DNA from: SAR86 cluster bacterium AG-390-O18
GTDB lineage: Bacteria > Pseudomonadota > Gammaproteobacteria > Magnimaribacterales > AG-339-G14
Assembly: GCA_003279605.1 (NCBI GenBank)
Contig: QCHF01000001.1
Location: 276,075-340,074 of the forward strand
Length of the DNA: 64,000 nucleotides
Direction: 5' to 3'
In this document: positions 1-9,117 of the stretch, piece by piece
How positions within the stretch are numbered: position 1 is the stretch's first letter
Layout of the letters: every line of letters begins with the position of its first letter
Made by a program: the position numbers and the translations under genes
The notes under the pieces: model-generated
What the model was told of the DNA's origin: nothing
The model's input: only the letters and a program-made list of their open reading frames with translations
The model's database searches: none

Positions 1-384
1 TCTAAGAGGGTTCTCATTACTTAATGTAACAATATCATCTACATTGGTTTGAAATAAAAAAACTCCTTTGCCATCTATTACTTCTTTATTAAAAGTCTTT
101 ATTACAAATGGCTTGTCTTCAACTTTAAGTTGAATTTTTTCGACGGGAGTTACGAGGTAATAAAAACCATCATCATCAAATCTAATAACGGTACTGAAAA
201 GCTTAACCATTTTTTCCCTTCCTATTGGAGAGTTTTTAAAAAACCATTTTCCGTCTCTTGTAATCTTCATATCAACATTTTCACAAAGAGGCGGATTCCA
301 TTTTTCTACTGGTGGCAATTCATTATTTTTTTGAGCCTCTAAAATGGATTGAAATAAGGAACTGGTATTTATTTCTTTAGTCAT
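1..384 (-). CDS. DUF1285 family protein (partial, 3' part outside window)
   Basis: This gene is absent from the ORF track because its stop lies beyond base 1. The start is the ATG at 384-382, which overlaps the murB stop as ATGA, so the two are probably translationally coupled. The 128 visible residues read MTKEINTSSLFQ..., then KWNPPLCENVDMKI, RDGKWFFKNSPIGR, VKLFSTVIRFDDDG and YYLVTPVEK. This is the pattern I associate with the DUF1285 family of Proteobacteria, a small beta-rich cytosolic protein of unknown function. It is the last visible gene of the long minus-strand run that carries murB and kdsB. The family call rests on remembered motifs, and no biochemical role can be assigned. Confidence 0.82.
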   Translation of the reverse strand, partial: MTKEINTSSLFQSILEAQKNNELPPVEKWNPPLCENVDMKITRDGKWFFKNSPIGREKMVKLFSTVIRFDDDGFYYLVTPVEKIQLKVEDKPFVIKTFNKEVIDGKGVFLFQTNVDDIVTLSNENPLR

Positions 385-1370
385 AAAATTATTGTAGGTT
401 CTTCTTCCAACCTAATATTGTATTTAGTCAAAACTATAGTCTTTATTTTATTCTTTAACTTTAAGATTGAATTTGGCTTTTTATCTTCGTTGATTAACAC
501 TAAAGAATGTTTTTTTGAGACTCGTGCTTTATTAAGTTGCAATCCTTTAAGATTACATCTTTCAATAAGCCATGCAGCAGAAACTTTTATTAATGCGTTA
601 TGTTTATAAAATTTTATATCAGCCTCCTTTGCAATAAGTCTTTTTAAATCTTTTTTCTCGATTAATGGATTTTTAAAGAAACTTCCCACATTTGGCTTTG
701 TTAGATAGTTTTCTAATTTCTGGTTACGAATTTTTAAAACAATTTCTCTTAGTTCAGATGCTTTCTTAAACCTATAAACTTTTAAATCTTGATATGAATT
801 ATTTGCGATAAATTTATTTTTTAATTTAAAAAAGACATTTTTAATAAATAAATGTTTATTTTTTTTAAAAACTGAATTTCTATAATCAAAATTACAATTT
901 ATTTTATTTAGAGTTTCAACATTTCCCGTCCTAAAATTAAAAACTTCAATGTGTTCGATATAATTAGAAATTTCTTCTCCATAAGCGCCAATATTTTGAA
1001 TTGGACCAGCTCCAACGGTTCCAGGTATACCTGATAGATTTTCTAAACCATAAAGAGAATTTTTGATACAAAACGAAACAAACCTATCCCATTTGTAGCC
1101 ACTGGAAACTTTTACTTTATTTTTATATATCTTTTTTTCTTTTTTATATAAATTTTTAATGATGAGCCCATCAAAAGGTTTTGTAAAAACAACATTAGTT
1201 CCCTCCCCCAATATTAGGAATTTAATTTTGTTTTTCTTTATAAATTGAAAAGCTTCTTTTATATCAGAATCTGTTTTGCATTCTATGTAGTATTTTGCTT
1301 TTACAGATATCTGTAGAGAATTAAACTTACTAAGATTTTTATTTGTAACTACTTTTTTTTGCAATTTCAT
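381..1370 (-). CDS. murB: UDP-N-acetylenolpyruvoylglucosamine reductase MurB
   Basis: MurB uses NADPH and FAD to reduce UDP-GlcNAc-enolpyruvate to UDP-MurNAc, the second committed step of cytosolic peptidoglycan precursor synthesis. At 329 residues it fits the E. coli-like type I enzyme. Visible motifs are the FAD-binding LGEGTN (about 54-59), SGIPGTVGAGPIQNIGAYG (about 112-131), YRNS near 163, PNVGSFFKNP with the proton-donor Ser near 230, SAAWLIE, and the C-terminal LEEEP glutamates (323-325). The start at 1370 overlaps the 3' end of kdsB by 32 bases, and the stop overlaps the DUF1285 start as ATGA. The protein is rich in Lys and Asn, as expected from the AT-rich genome. Confidence 0.96.
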   Translation of the reverse strand: MKLQKKVVTNKNLSKFNSLQISVKAKYYIECKTDSDIKEAFQFIKKNKIKFLILGEGTNVVFTKPFDGLIIKNLYKKEKKIYKNKVKVSSGYKWDRFVSFCIKNSLYGLENLSGIPGTVGAGPIQNIGAYGEEISNYIEHIEVFNFRTGNVETLNKINCNFDYRNSVFKKNKHLFIKNVFFKLKNKFIANNSYQDLKVYRFKKASELREIVLKIRNQKLENYLTKPNVGSFFKNPLIEKKDLKRLIAKEADIKFYKHNALIKVSAAWLIERCNLKGLQLNKARVSKKHSLVLINEDKKPNSILKLKNKIKTIVLTKYNIRLEEEPTIIL

Positions 1371-2052
1371 TAGCTTTTTTTAGATCATCTTCTGTGTCAA
1401 CACCCAAATGAATTTTTGATACTGATTTGATTGCATTTATCGTTATTCCATTATCTAAGGCTCTAAACTGTTCTAGTTTATATTTCTTTTCATTATCGGT
1501 TGGCTTCCAAGATACAAAACTTTTCAAAGTCTTATATTTGAATGCGTAAATTCCTTGATGAATAAATATATTATCCTCAAGAGATGTTTCTCTAAAAAAG
1601 TTTAATGCAATTCCATCATTAACCAATATTTTTACTTTATTTGAATCTTCTAATTCACCTAAAGATTTGAGATCGCTGTAAAGAGTTGCCATTGTTATTT
1701 TTTCATTGGAAACTAAATCAAAAAGGTTGTTTATATCCTCTGGATTAATAAAAGGTTCATCGCCCTGAACATTAATGATTACATCATTATCACTCAAATC
1801 AATCTTTGAAACAGCCTCATTCACTCTATCGGTGCCAGAATGATGATCTGAAGAGGTCATAACTACATTATCGTTTGAAAATAAGTCATAAATTTTCTTT
1901 GAATCTGTAGCTACTTGAACTATATCTGCTGATGTTTTTAATCCGGCTTCAAAAGTCCAATTAATCATCGGCTTGTTCAATATCAACCTCAGGGGCTTCT
2001 CAGGTAATCTTTCAGATTGAATCCTTGCAGGAATTATTACAATTTTTTTCAA
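1339..2052 (-). CDS. kdsB: 3-deoxy-manno-octulosonate cytidylyltransferase KdsB
   Basis: KdsB activates KDO as CMP-KDO for the lipopolysaccharide inner core. The 237-residue length is near the usual 245-250. The N-terminus IIPARIQSERLPEKPL is the nucleotide-binding signature of this family, and NVQGDEPFI near residue 93 is its metal/substrate loop. The start codon is TTG (2052-2050), and it overlaps the preceding stop as TTGA, which supports this start and suggests coupling to the fused msbA-lpxK gene. The lpxK-kdsB-murB order resembles other gammaproteobacteria, and the products act in consecutive envelope pathways. Confidence 0.96.
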   Translation of the reverse strand: MKKIVIIPARIQSERLPEKPLRLILNKPMINWTFEAGLKTSADIVQVATDSKKIYDLFSNDNVVMTSSDHHSGTDRVNEAVSKIDLSDNDVIINVQGDEPFINPEDINNLFDLVSNEKITMATLYSDLKSLGELEDSNKVKILVNDGIALNFFRETSLEDNIFIHQGIYAFKYKTLKSFVSWKPTDNEKKYKLEQFRALDNGITINAIKSVSKIHLGVDTEDDLKKANEIAKKSSYK

Positions 2053-4814
2053 ATTATTTTTTTAAACAAATCAGTTTTAAAATCTTCATTAATGACAGGT
2101 TCAATTTTTAAATACCAACAATTAGGATTTTTTAAAAACTTACATTTTATTGCATCTTTTTCTGTCATTACGATGGGTAGATCATCCATCTCAAAGAAAT
2201 CTGTATCTATGAATTCATGATGATCCGGAAATACTTTTTCAACCACTTGAAAATCAAGGCTTCTTAAAAGAGAAAAGAAACTGCTAGGATTTCCAATGCC
2301 TGCTATCCCATAAACAATTCTATCTTTACTCCAATCGTATACATCAATTGATTCTTGAGTAAATAGGTTAACCCAAGATATAGGTTTATAAGTCATCAAA
2401 AAGTTATTATCTTTGGATTCCGCATCCTTTGAATAAAAAGTATTTGTATTGATAACATAGTCGACCTGATCTAATTTTTTAATTGGCTCTCTTAAGGGTC
2501 CAGCAGGAAGTAAAAGATTATTGCCAAATTTCCTCATTCCATCAATCATTGCAATTTCTATATCCCTTCCGAGTTTAAAATGTTGAAGACCATCATCGCT
2601 TATCAAAACATTGCATTGTCTATTTTGTATTAAAAATTTTGCAGCTTTTACTCTGTCTGTTCCTACTACTACTGGACAATTAGTATTATTAAAAATAATT
2701 AATGGCTCATCTCCCACCTCACTAGGATTGGAAGATTGAGTTATCAATACGGGATCTTTATTGGATGTACTCTTGTACCCTCTTGATACAATTCCAGGAT
2801 ATAAACCTTCTTTTTTGAGCTCATTAGCTAGCCAAATAACCAGTGGAGTTTTTCCTGTGCCTCCAACTGTTAGATTGCCAATAACGATTGTCTTAAATTC
2901 AGGTTTCCATGCAGAAGCTAGATCTCTTCTTCGCAATAATTTAAATAAAAATCTATAAATCCAAGAAAATGGAATAAGTATTTTTATCCAATTTTTATTT
3001 TCATACCAAGCTTGTTCAATAAAGTTGCTAGTTTTTTTCTCCGTTAAAGCGAATTGAGATTTTAGAATAGGAAGCTTTTTCTTAAATGGTTCAGCTTCAT
3101 CTTTAAATTGATTTTTATAAAGATCAAAGTAAGCTTTTTCAAGAATGATTAAATCGTCATGCGTACCGCTTTCTACAATTTTACCGTTTTTTAATACAAT
3201 AATTTTTTCAGCATTCTCTACGGTAGACAGTCTATGAGCAATAACAATAGTAGTCTTGCCTATTTTTAAGTTATCTATTGCCTGTTGGATTTGATTTTCC
3301 GATTCGGAATCTAATGCTGAAGTTGCTTCATCTAAAATTATTATTGGAGCATCCTTTAATAACGCCCTAGCAATAGCAATCCTTTGTCTTTGACCGCCTG
3401 AAAGTAAGGTCCCGTCATCACCAACAATTGTTTCATATCCATTTGGAAGACTCTCTATAAACTCATGAGCATTTGCATTTTTTGCGGCCTTAAAAATTTC
3501 TTCATCAGATGCCGTGGGCATGGCGTAACTAATATTATTCTTAATAGAATCATTAAATAAAACTGTATTTTGACCAACTATTGAAATAAAGCTTCTAAGA
3601 TTATCAAGCTTTATTTCTTTGATGTTGTAGCTATCTATTTCAATTCTTCCCTCTAAGATTTCATAAAATCTTGGTATTAGATTTACCATTGTGCTTTTTC
3701 CAGAACCGGATTGACCAACAATTGCTAGGGTGTTGCCCTTTGAAATAGAAAAAGATACGTCATCAAGTGTTTTTTCATTTTCGCTATAAGAAAAATTTAC
3801 ATTTTTAAAAGAAATATTTCCTTTGATGTCAGATATTTCTTTTGTGCCATCATCTATCTCAGGTTTTAAATCCATCTGATTAAAAATAACTTCTGCAGCA
3901 GCAAGGCCCTTTTGAATCATTGAATTTGTCATTGATAGTTGTCTGATTGGTCTTGGTAGCATTGCGGCAGCGCCAAAAAAAGCAATAAATGTACCAGGAG
4001 ACATTCTTTCAAAAAAAGAAGAATCCAATGCGACCCAAGTAATAATTGCCAAAGCTATAGCTAAGAATATTTGAATAATTGGAGACTGAAGAGAATTAGT
4101 TGTTTCCAGTTTTAAATTTTGGATTCTATTGTTTGAATTTACAGAGTTAAATTTATCTATCTCACTCTTTTGCTGGCCAAAAATTTTAACCTCTTTATTA
4201 GCATTAATTGATTCAGAACTAACTTGAGTTACATCCCCCATCGAGTTTTGAATTCTTGCGCTAACTCTTTTCATTCTTTTCCCAGCGATTGAGACGACCA
4301 AAAGAATAAAAGGCGACGCTAGAAATAAAAAAGCTGTTAATTGCCAATTTAGGTAAATTAAATAACCTAATAAACCAAAAACAATAAATCCTTCTCTTAT
4401 TAGAATAGTTATAGCAGCTGTTCCTGCTTCATTGATTTGTGCGACATTAAAAGTAATTCTTGAAAGAAGATGACCGCTGTTATTAGAATCATAAAAACTA
4501 GATGGAAGATAAATTAAAGACCTAAATAAATCTTTTCTTAAATCAAAAACCAACCTGGTTGAGACGAGCGCCATAAAAAAATTTCCAATGAAATAACCAA
4601 TTCCCCTGCCAACAGCCAAGATCAATAAAAGAATTGGCAAATAAAGATTTAAAGATGAATCTGGCTGTGAAATGTAATCAACAATTTGTCTAAACCAATC
4701 TGCAATCCCAACTTGGGATATGGCAAAAAGGAAATAACCCAGAGAACTTAAAAGAAAGAATCCTAAATTTGGAAGGACATAAGATATTATCCTTGAATAG
4801 GGGCTCATTTTCAT
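2049..4814 (-). CDS. msbA-lpxK: MsbA-LpxK fusion: lipid A flippase plus tetraacyldisaccharide 4'-kinase
   Basis: One 921-codon frame holds two complete enzymes. Residues 1 to about 310 are a six-helix ABC exporter domain and 330-570 its ATPase, with Walker A GQSGSGKST (367-375), LSGGQ (471-475) and Walker B IIILDEA (491-497): MsbA, which flips lipid A-core across the inner membrane. Residues from about 595 to 921 are LpxK, the kinase that phosphorylates the lipid A 4' position, with its P-loop GGTGKT (651-656), SDDGLQH, LLPAGPLREP and MTEKDA. LpxK's usual N-terminal membrane helix (LIPFSWIYRFL) is kept. I find no in-frame ATG, GTG or TTG at the junction (about 3010-3110), so separate translation of LpxK looks unlikely. 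These genes are normally adjacent but separate. Confidence 0.93.
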   Translation of the reverse strand: MKMSPYSRIISYVLPNLGFFLLSSLGYFLFAISQVGIADWFRQIVDYISQPDSSLNLYLPILLLILAVGRGIGYFIGNFFMALVSTRLVFDLRKDLFRSLIYLPSSFYDSNNSGHLLSRITFNVAQINEAGTAAITILIREGFIVFGLLGYLIYLNWQLTAFLFLASPFILLVVSIAGKRMKRVSARIQNSMGDVTQVSSESINANKEVKIFGQQKSEIDKFNSVNSNNRIQNLKLETTNSLQSPIIQIFLAIALAIITWVALDSSFFERMSPGTFIAFFGAAAMLPRPIRQLSMTNSMIQKGLAAAEVIFNQMDLKPEIDDGTKEISDIKGNISFKNVNFSYSENEKTLDDVSFSISKGNTLAIVGQSGSGKSTMVNLIPRFYEILEGRIEIDSYNIKEIKLDNLRSFISIVGQNTVLFNDSIKNNISYAMPTASDEEIFKAAKNANAHEFIESLPNGYETIVGDDGTLLSGGQRQRIAIARALLKDAPIIILDEATSALDSESENQIQQAIDNLKIGKTTIVIAHRLSTVENAEKIIVLKNGKIVESGTHDDLIILEKAYFDLYKNQFKDEAEPFKKKLPILKSQFALTEKKTSNFIEQAWYENKNWIKILIPFSWIYRFLFKLLRRRDLASAWKPEFKTIVIGNLTVGGTGKTPLVIWLANELKKEGLYPGIVSRGYKSTSNKDPVLITQSSNPSEVGDEPLIIFNNTNCPVVVGTDRVKAAKFLIQNRQCNVLISDDGLQHFKLGRDIEIAMIDGMRKFGNNLLLPAGPLREPIKKLDQVDYVINTNTFYSKDAESKDNNFLMTYKPISWVNLFTQESIDVYDWSKDRIVYGIAGIGNPSSFFSLLRSLDFQVVEKVFPDHHEFIDTDFFEMDDLPIVMTEKDAIKCKFLKNPNCWYLKIEPVINEDFKTDLFKKII

Positions 4815-4826
4815 TGAAAGCTTATT

Positions 4827-5495
4827 TTAAACGAAAACGCCTGAATCCATGGTAAGAATTTTATCGCTAAAATTTCTAAATTCAGGATCATGAGAAGCAA
4901 CAATTATTGAAGATTTAAACTCGTCAGCTAAATGATTTAAATAACTTATTACTTCTTTAGAGGTATCTTTGTCTAAATTTCCTGTTGGCTCGTCTAAAAA
5001 AATAAGTTCAGGTTTGTTGATTAATGCTCTTGCCATTGCCACTCTTTGTTTTTCGCCTCCCGAAAGCTGATTAGGGAAATGATGTAATCTTTCAGACAAA
5101 CCAAATTTATCTAAAATATTAGATGCTTTTATTAAAGATTTTTTTTTATTTCCTCCTAAGATCATGGCACTTAGTGCTACATTTTCAACAGAAGTAAATT
5201 CTTTGAGCAAATAATGAAACTGATATACAAAACCCATACTCTCTTTTCTCAATTGAGTTAACTTTTTATGCTGGTTGTCATATCTATAATTTTTGTATGA
5301 AATTTCTCCATGAGAATAAGCATCTAAACCACTCAATAAATTCAATAGTGTAGATTTTCCAGATCCGGATCTGCCATAAATGACTATTTTTTCATTTTCT
5401 TTAATAACAAAGTCTATATTATTTACAGCTTTAATTTCTTCATCACCTTCTTTGAAAAATTTAGATAAATTTTTTGCTTCCAATAAATTATTCAT
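4827..5495 (-). CDS. lolD: Lipoprotein-releasing ABC transporter ATPase LolD
   Basis: LolD is the ATPase of the inner-membrane machine that extracts mature lipoproteins and passes them to LolA. The 222 residues carry Walker A GRSGSGKST (41-49), the LSGGEKQRVAMARAL signature (from 144) and Walker B LIFLDEPTGNLD. The short length and the YQFHYLLKEF Q-loop segment fit the MacB/LolD group. The ATG overlaps the permease stop by 8 bases (ATGAATAA). The msbA-lpxK gene starts 12 bases after its stop, which makes this an envelope-transport operon. Confidence 0.95.
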   Translation of the reverse strand: MNNLLEAKNLSKFFKEGDEEIKAVNNIDFVIKENEKIVIYGRSGSGKSTLLNLLSGLDAYSHGEISYKNYRYDNQHKKLTQLRKESMGFVYQFHYLLKEFTSVENVALSAMILGGNKKKSLIKASNILDKFGLSERLHHFPNQLSGGEKQRVAMARALINKPELIFLDEPTGNLDKDTSKEVISYLNHLADEFKSSIIVASHDPEFRNFSDKILTMDSGVFV

Positions 5496-6735
5496 TTCTT
5501 AAAATCTCAATTGGATGAAGCTTACTCGCTGTTCTAGCTGGAAAAATTACTGAAAGTATTGTAATTAATAAACTTACCGCAATGATTATTAGAACAGTAT
5601 CAATACGGATATCGTACGGAAAATAAGATATAAAATAGGCGCCAAAGTATTCCATCAATGAAGTGAGTTGAGCTTCAAACATTGAAGATCCAATTAGAAA
5701 AGTAATACTTAGCCCAAATATTAGGCCTAAAAATGTACCAATGACAGCAATCAATGTGCCTAAATATAAAAATATTTTAAATATTTCTTTATTCTCCATG
5801 CCCATAGTTTGAAGAATGGCAATTGCCCCTCTTTTTTCATTAATCATTGTCATAAGCATCGAAACTATATTGAAAGCTGCAACAACAATTATTAGTGTTA
5901 ATAATAGAAACACTAAACTTTTTTCCAGCATGATTGCTTCAAATAAAGGACCATATGTATAAGACCAATCTTCAGCATTAAGTAAGACTTTAGAATTTTG
6001 TTCTGCAAAAATTAACGATTGCCAAACCAAATATGGAGCTTCGAATAAATCATCAAACTTCAATCGAAAACCATGTATTTGATTATTTAAACCAGTAAGG
6101 ATGGAAGCATTTTCAAGAGAAATGTAAGCAAGAGTTTCATCGATATCTTTCGATCCTATATTAAAAATACCTGATATGTTAAAAACTTTTGATCTGGGAA
6201 AATATCCTGCAAAAGATGAATTCGCATCAGGAAGCATTAAAGATATTTTATCTCCAATATCGACATTTAATTTTCTTGCAAGCAGTCTTCCTAAAACAAT
6301 ATTGTTATCTTTTTGAATATTTTTAAATTCTCCAGCCTGCATAAATTCATGTATGACAGAGACGGATTGATCTTTAGAGGCTATAACGCCATTAACCAAT
6401 ACTCCTGCAACAGCAGATTTACTTTTTATAAGAGCTTCAGTTTCTATATAAGGAGAGATACCTTTTATATTGGTATCATCTTTTAAATTAAATTCTATAC
6501 TCTCCCAATCATCGATTGGATTTAAACCATAAATTGAAGCATGCGGAATGACATTCAGAACTCTATCTTTGAGTTCTTTTTCAAAGCCATTCATGACTGA
6601 TGAAACAATAATTAATACTGCAACACCAAGAGATGTTGAAATGAATGCAAGTGCTGAGATAAAAGAAAGAAAGCCAGACTTTCTACCTTTCAAATATCTC
6701 AAAGCTATATATAAAGGCGTATAGTTTTGAGACAT
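5488..6735 (-). CDS. lolC/lolE: Lipoprotein-releasing permease, LolC/LolE family
   Basis: This 415-residue inner-membrane protein has the MacB/LolC/E layout: one N-terminal membrane helix (about 20-50), a large periplasmic domain (about 50-270), then three C-terminal helices (about 275-405). The N-terminal YIALRYLKGRKSGFLSFIS and the C-terminal ARTASKLHPIEILRNE are typical of the family. With LolD it should release outer-membrane-destined lipoproteins to LolA. Only one permease gene lies next to lolD here, whereas E. coli has lolC and lolE flanking lolD. It may therefore work as a homodimer (a LolF-like arrangement), unless a second permease lies elsewhere. It starts 16 bases after the aldehyde dehydrogenase stop. 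Confidence 0.92.
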   Translation of the reverse strand: MSQNYTPLYIALRYLKGRKSGFLSFISALAFISTSLGVAVLIIVSSVMNGFEKELKDRVLNVIPHASIYGLNPIDDWESIEFNLKDDTNIKGISPYIETEALIKSKSAVAGVLVNGVIASKDQSVSVIHEFMQAGEFKNIQKDNNIVLGRLLARKLNVDIGDKISLMLPDANSSFAGYFPRSKVFNISGIFNIGSKDIDETLAYISLENASILTGLNNQIHGFRLKFDDLFEAPYLVWQSLIFAEQNSKVLLNAEDWSYTYGPLFEAIMLEKSLVFLLLTLIIVVAAFNIVSMLMTMINEKRGAIAILQTMGMENKEIFKIFLYLGTLIAVIGTFLGLIFGLSITFLIGSSMFEAQLTSLMEYFGAYFISYFPYDIRIDTVLIIIAVSLLITILSVIFPARTASKLHPIEILRNE

Positions 6736-6751
6736 TTTTTAAGTTTCAAAA

Positions 6752-8203
6752 CTATTTCTTAATTTGATTTTTCATGGATTCAAACATTTTGCCTTTGTAG
6801 GGTGGCATCATCTGAGCCATAAGATCTGCTGAAAATTGCTTATATACTGCTTTGGCATGACTAAATTCTTTAAAACCATCGTGACCATGGTAAGAACCTG
6901 TCCCGCTAGGACCAACTCCTCCAAAGGGAAGTTCTTCTTGTCCAATATGCCAAATAACATCGTTTAAAGTAACTCCACCAGAAGTAGTATTATCAAGAAC
7001 TTTCTTCTCTTTATTTTTATCTTTGCTAAAAAGGTAAAGTCCTAAAGGTCTATCTTTAGAGTTAACATAATTAACTGTCTCATCAAAGTCTTCATATTCT
7101 TTGACAGGCAATACTGGGCCGAAAATTTCTTCTTGCATAATTTTCATTTCATCAGTTGGGTTTAAAACCAATGTTGGAGGAATTTTATGTAACTCTTGTT
7201 GTTCAAAATCTTCTTCTGCAGGATTTATTTGGATGACTTCTGCTCCTTTTTCTTTTGCATCTGAAACCAATTCATTAATTCTTTCATAATGTCTTTCGTT
7301 AATTACAGAAGTATAGTCTTCGTTATATTTAAGATCTGCAAACATTTCACTTACTGCTTCATTTGAAGCCTTTGCAAATTCTTCACTTTTACCTTTAGGA
7401 AGCATCAAATAATCAGGAGCTAAACAAATTTGTCCGGCATTCATAGTCTTTCCTCGCATGACTTTCTTAGCGACTTCTGATAAATCTGCATTTTCATCAA
7501 CAATAACTGGAGATTTACCACCTAGCTCTAAAGTTACTGGAACCAAGTTATCCGAAGCTGCTTTCATAACTTTTTTACCTATTTGTGTTCCACCTGTGAA
7601 AAGTAAGTGATCAAATGGAAGAGCGCTAAATGCAGCACCAACCTCAGCATCTCCAGTAAATACAGCTGCTTCAGACTTATCAAAATAAGCTTCGAACATT
7701 TTTTTGGTTACTTCACTTGTTACTGGAGTTAATTCAGAAGGCTTGATCATTGCTCTATTTCCGGCAGCAAAAATTCCACCTAAAGGAGCTAAAATTAAAT
7801 TAACTGGAAAGTTCCAAGGACTAATAACACCAACCGTCCCCAGGGGTTGATACTTTATGTAAGATTTAGACCCTAAGAAACCCATCAACATTCTTATAAA
7901 GAATGGTCTATCAACATTTGATGGTCTTTTTTCATCCTTTGTCCACTTATCAACATTTTTTATAGCATGTTCCAAAACTCCTATAGTTGAAGCTATTTCA
8001 GTTAAAAAACTTGATTTTGGATCTCTGTTACCGAAGTCTTTTTGTAGAGCATCAATTATTTCATCGCTGTATTCTTTGATCATTTTGATACAACGATTCA
8101 ATCTATCTTTTCTAAGCTCTATGCTCGCGGGGCCTTCTTCAATGTGAAGCTTTTTTTGCAGCTTCAAAATACTTTCCATTTCTTGTAAAGTTTCTGTACT
8201 CAT
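6752..8203 (-). CDS. Aldehyde dehydrogenase, coniferyl-aldehyde-dehydrogenase-like
   Basis: This NAD(P)-dependent aldehyde dehydrogenase oxidises an aldehyde to its acid. The 483 residues hold SPWNFPVNL (about 129-137), FTGGTQIGK (202-210), the general base Glu226 in LELGGK, and the nucleophile Cys260 in GQICLAPDY. The APDY sequence after the cysteine is the pattern of the coniferyl aldehyde dehydrogenase (CalB) subgroup, which also acts on medium-chain and other hydrophobic aldehydes. A Shine-Dalgarno AAGGGAGA precedes the ATG. It follows an SDR gene by 20 bases, so the pair may act on the same lipid- or lignin-derived compounds. The substrate cannot be read from sequence. Confidence 0.88.
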   Translation of the reverse strand: MSTETLQEMESILKLQKKLHIEEGPASIELRKDRLNRCIKMIKEYSDEIIDALQKDFGNRDPKSSFLTEIASTIGVLEHAIKNVDKWTKDEKRPSNVDRPFFIRMLMGFLGSKSYIKYQPLGTVGVISPWNFPVNLILAPLGGIFAAGNRAMIKPSELTPVTSEVTKKMFEAYFDKSEAAVFTGDAEVGAAFSALPFDHLLFTGGTQIGKKVMKAASDNLVPVTLELGGKSPVIVDENADLSEVAKKVMRGKTMNAGQICLAPDYLMLPKGKSEEFAKASNEAVSEMFADLKYNEDYTSVINERHYERINELVSDAKEKGAEVIQINPAEEDFEQQELHKIPPTLVLNPTDEMKIMQEEIFGPVLPVKEYEDFDETVNYVNSKDRPLGLYLFSKDKNKEKKVLDNTTSGGVTLNDVIWHIGQEELPFGGVGPSGTGSYHGHDGFKEFSHAKAVYKQFSADLMAQMMPPYKGKMFESMKNQIKK

Positions 8204-8223
8204 AATCTTCTCCCTTTTATGTA

Positions 8224-9117
8224 TTAAACTGATCTTTGTTTTTTATCTTCCTCGTTAGATTTTTTAATTGTATTTCTAATGTTATCCCAATCTTCATCGG
8301 AAAGGCTATTTAGATTAGCAAAAGTTCCTGAAGAAGATAAATATTGTGCACCGTCAATTGCTATAGTTTGACCAGTAAGATATTCACATCCATCTGCCAT
8401 TAAAAATGTAGCAAGGTTTCCCAGCTCTTCCATTTCTCCTGCTCTTTGCAAAGGAATATTCATGTATTGTCCGGTTACTTTTTCATCTTTTTTACTATCG
8501 CCAGTCTGGGGCATTAATCTTGACCAAGCACCTTCTGTTGGAAATGGTCCGGGTGCAATAGCATTCAATCTAATGCCATACTGACCCCATTCCACTGCCA
8601 GAGATTTTGTCATTGCATTAATTCCTGATTTAGACATCGCTGAGGGAATAACAAATGGAGATCCTGTCCATACCCAAGTTGCCAAAATAGATACAACACT
8701 TCCCTTTTGTTTATTTTCAATCCATCTCTTTCCAACTGCGTTAGTAATGTAGAAAGTTCCGTGAAATACAATGCTTGCAATAGCATTAAATCCATTTGGA
8801 GATAAATCTTTTGTTCTGCTGATGAAATTACCTGCAGCATTATTAATTAATCCTGTTATAGGTTTTTCTGCAAATAATTCTTCAACGGCAGACTCTATTG
8901 CCAAAGAATCCCTTATGTCTAAAGCAAAACAAGAAATATTTCCACCAGTTTCATCCGTTAACTCCTTAACTGTATCTTCTAAAACTGATTCTCTCCTTCC
9001 ACAAATAACAACTTCAGATCCATGTTTGAGAAAATGCCTAGACATTTCTTTACCCAATCCAGAACCACCGCCAGTAACAAGAATTCTTTGTCCTTTTAAA
9101 GCATCTTTACTAAACAT
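8224..9117 (-). CDS. SDR oxidoreductase, 2,4-dienoyl-CoA-reductase-like
   Basis: This is a 297-residue Rossmann-fold reductase with TGGGSGLG (about 15-22) and the NNAAGNF motif. The classical YxxxK tyrosine is replaced: the region reads VIPSAMSKSG, with Ser at the Tyr position and the Lys kept. It then continues AVEWGQYGIRLNAIAPGP. This matches the peroxisomal-type 2,4-dienoyl-CoA reductases, which use Asp/Lys rather than Tyr, so NADPH-dependent reduction of polyunsaturated acyl-CoA is the best guess. The track start is a GTG at 9123. I prefer the ATG at 9117, with AGGAG nine bases upstream and an 8-base overlap with the MFS stop. Confidence 0.85.
   Translation of the reverse strand: MFSKDALKGQRILVTGGGSGLGKEMSRHFLKHGSEVVICGRRESVLEDTVKELTDETGGNISCFALDIRDSLAIESAVEELFAEKPITGLINNAAGNFISRTKDLSPNGFNAIASIVFHGTFYITNAVGKRWIENKQKGSVVSILATWVWTGSPFVIPSAMSKSGINAMTKSLAVEWGQYGIRLNAIAPGPFPTEGAWSRLMPQTGDSKKDEKVTGQYMNIPLQRAGEMEELGNLATFLMADGCEYLTGQTIAIDGAQYLSSSGTFANLNSLSDEDWDNIRNTIKKSNEEDKKQRSV

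Noticed and set aside
8610-8840. Short ORF inside the SDR gene
   Set aside because: It is a shadow in another frame of a well-supported gene, like most other short track entries (for example 130-342, 418-609, 7101-7289, 22602-22820, 59630-59815).
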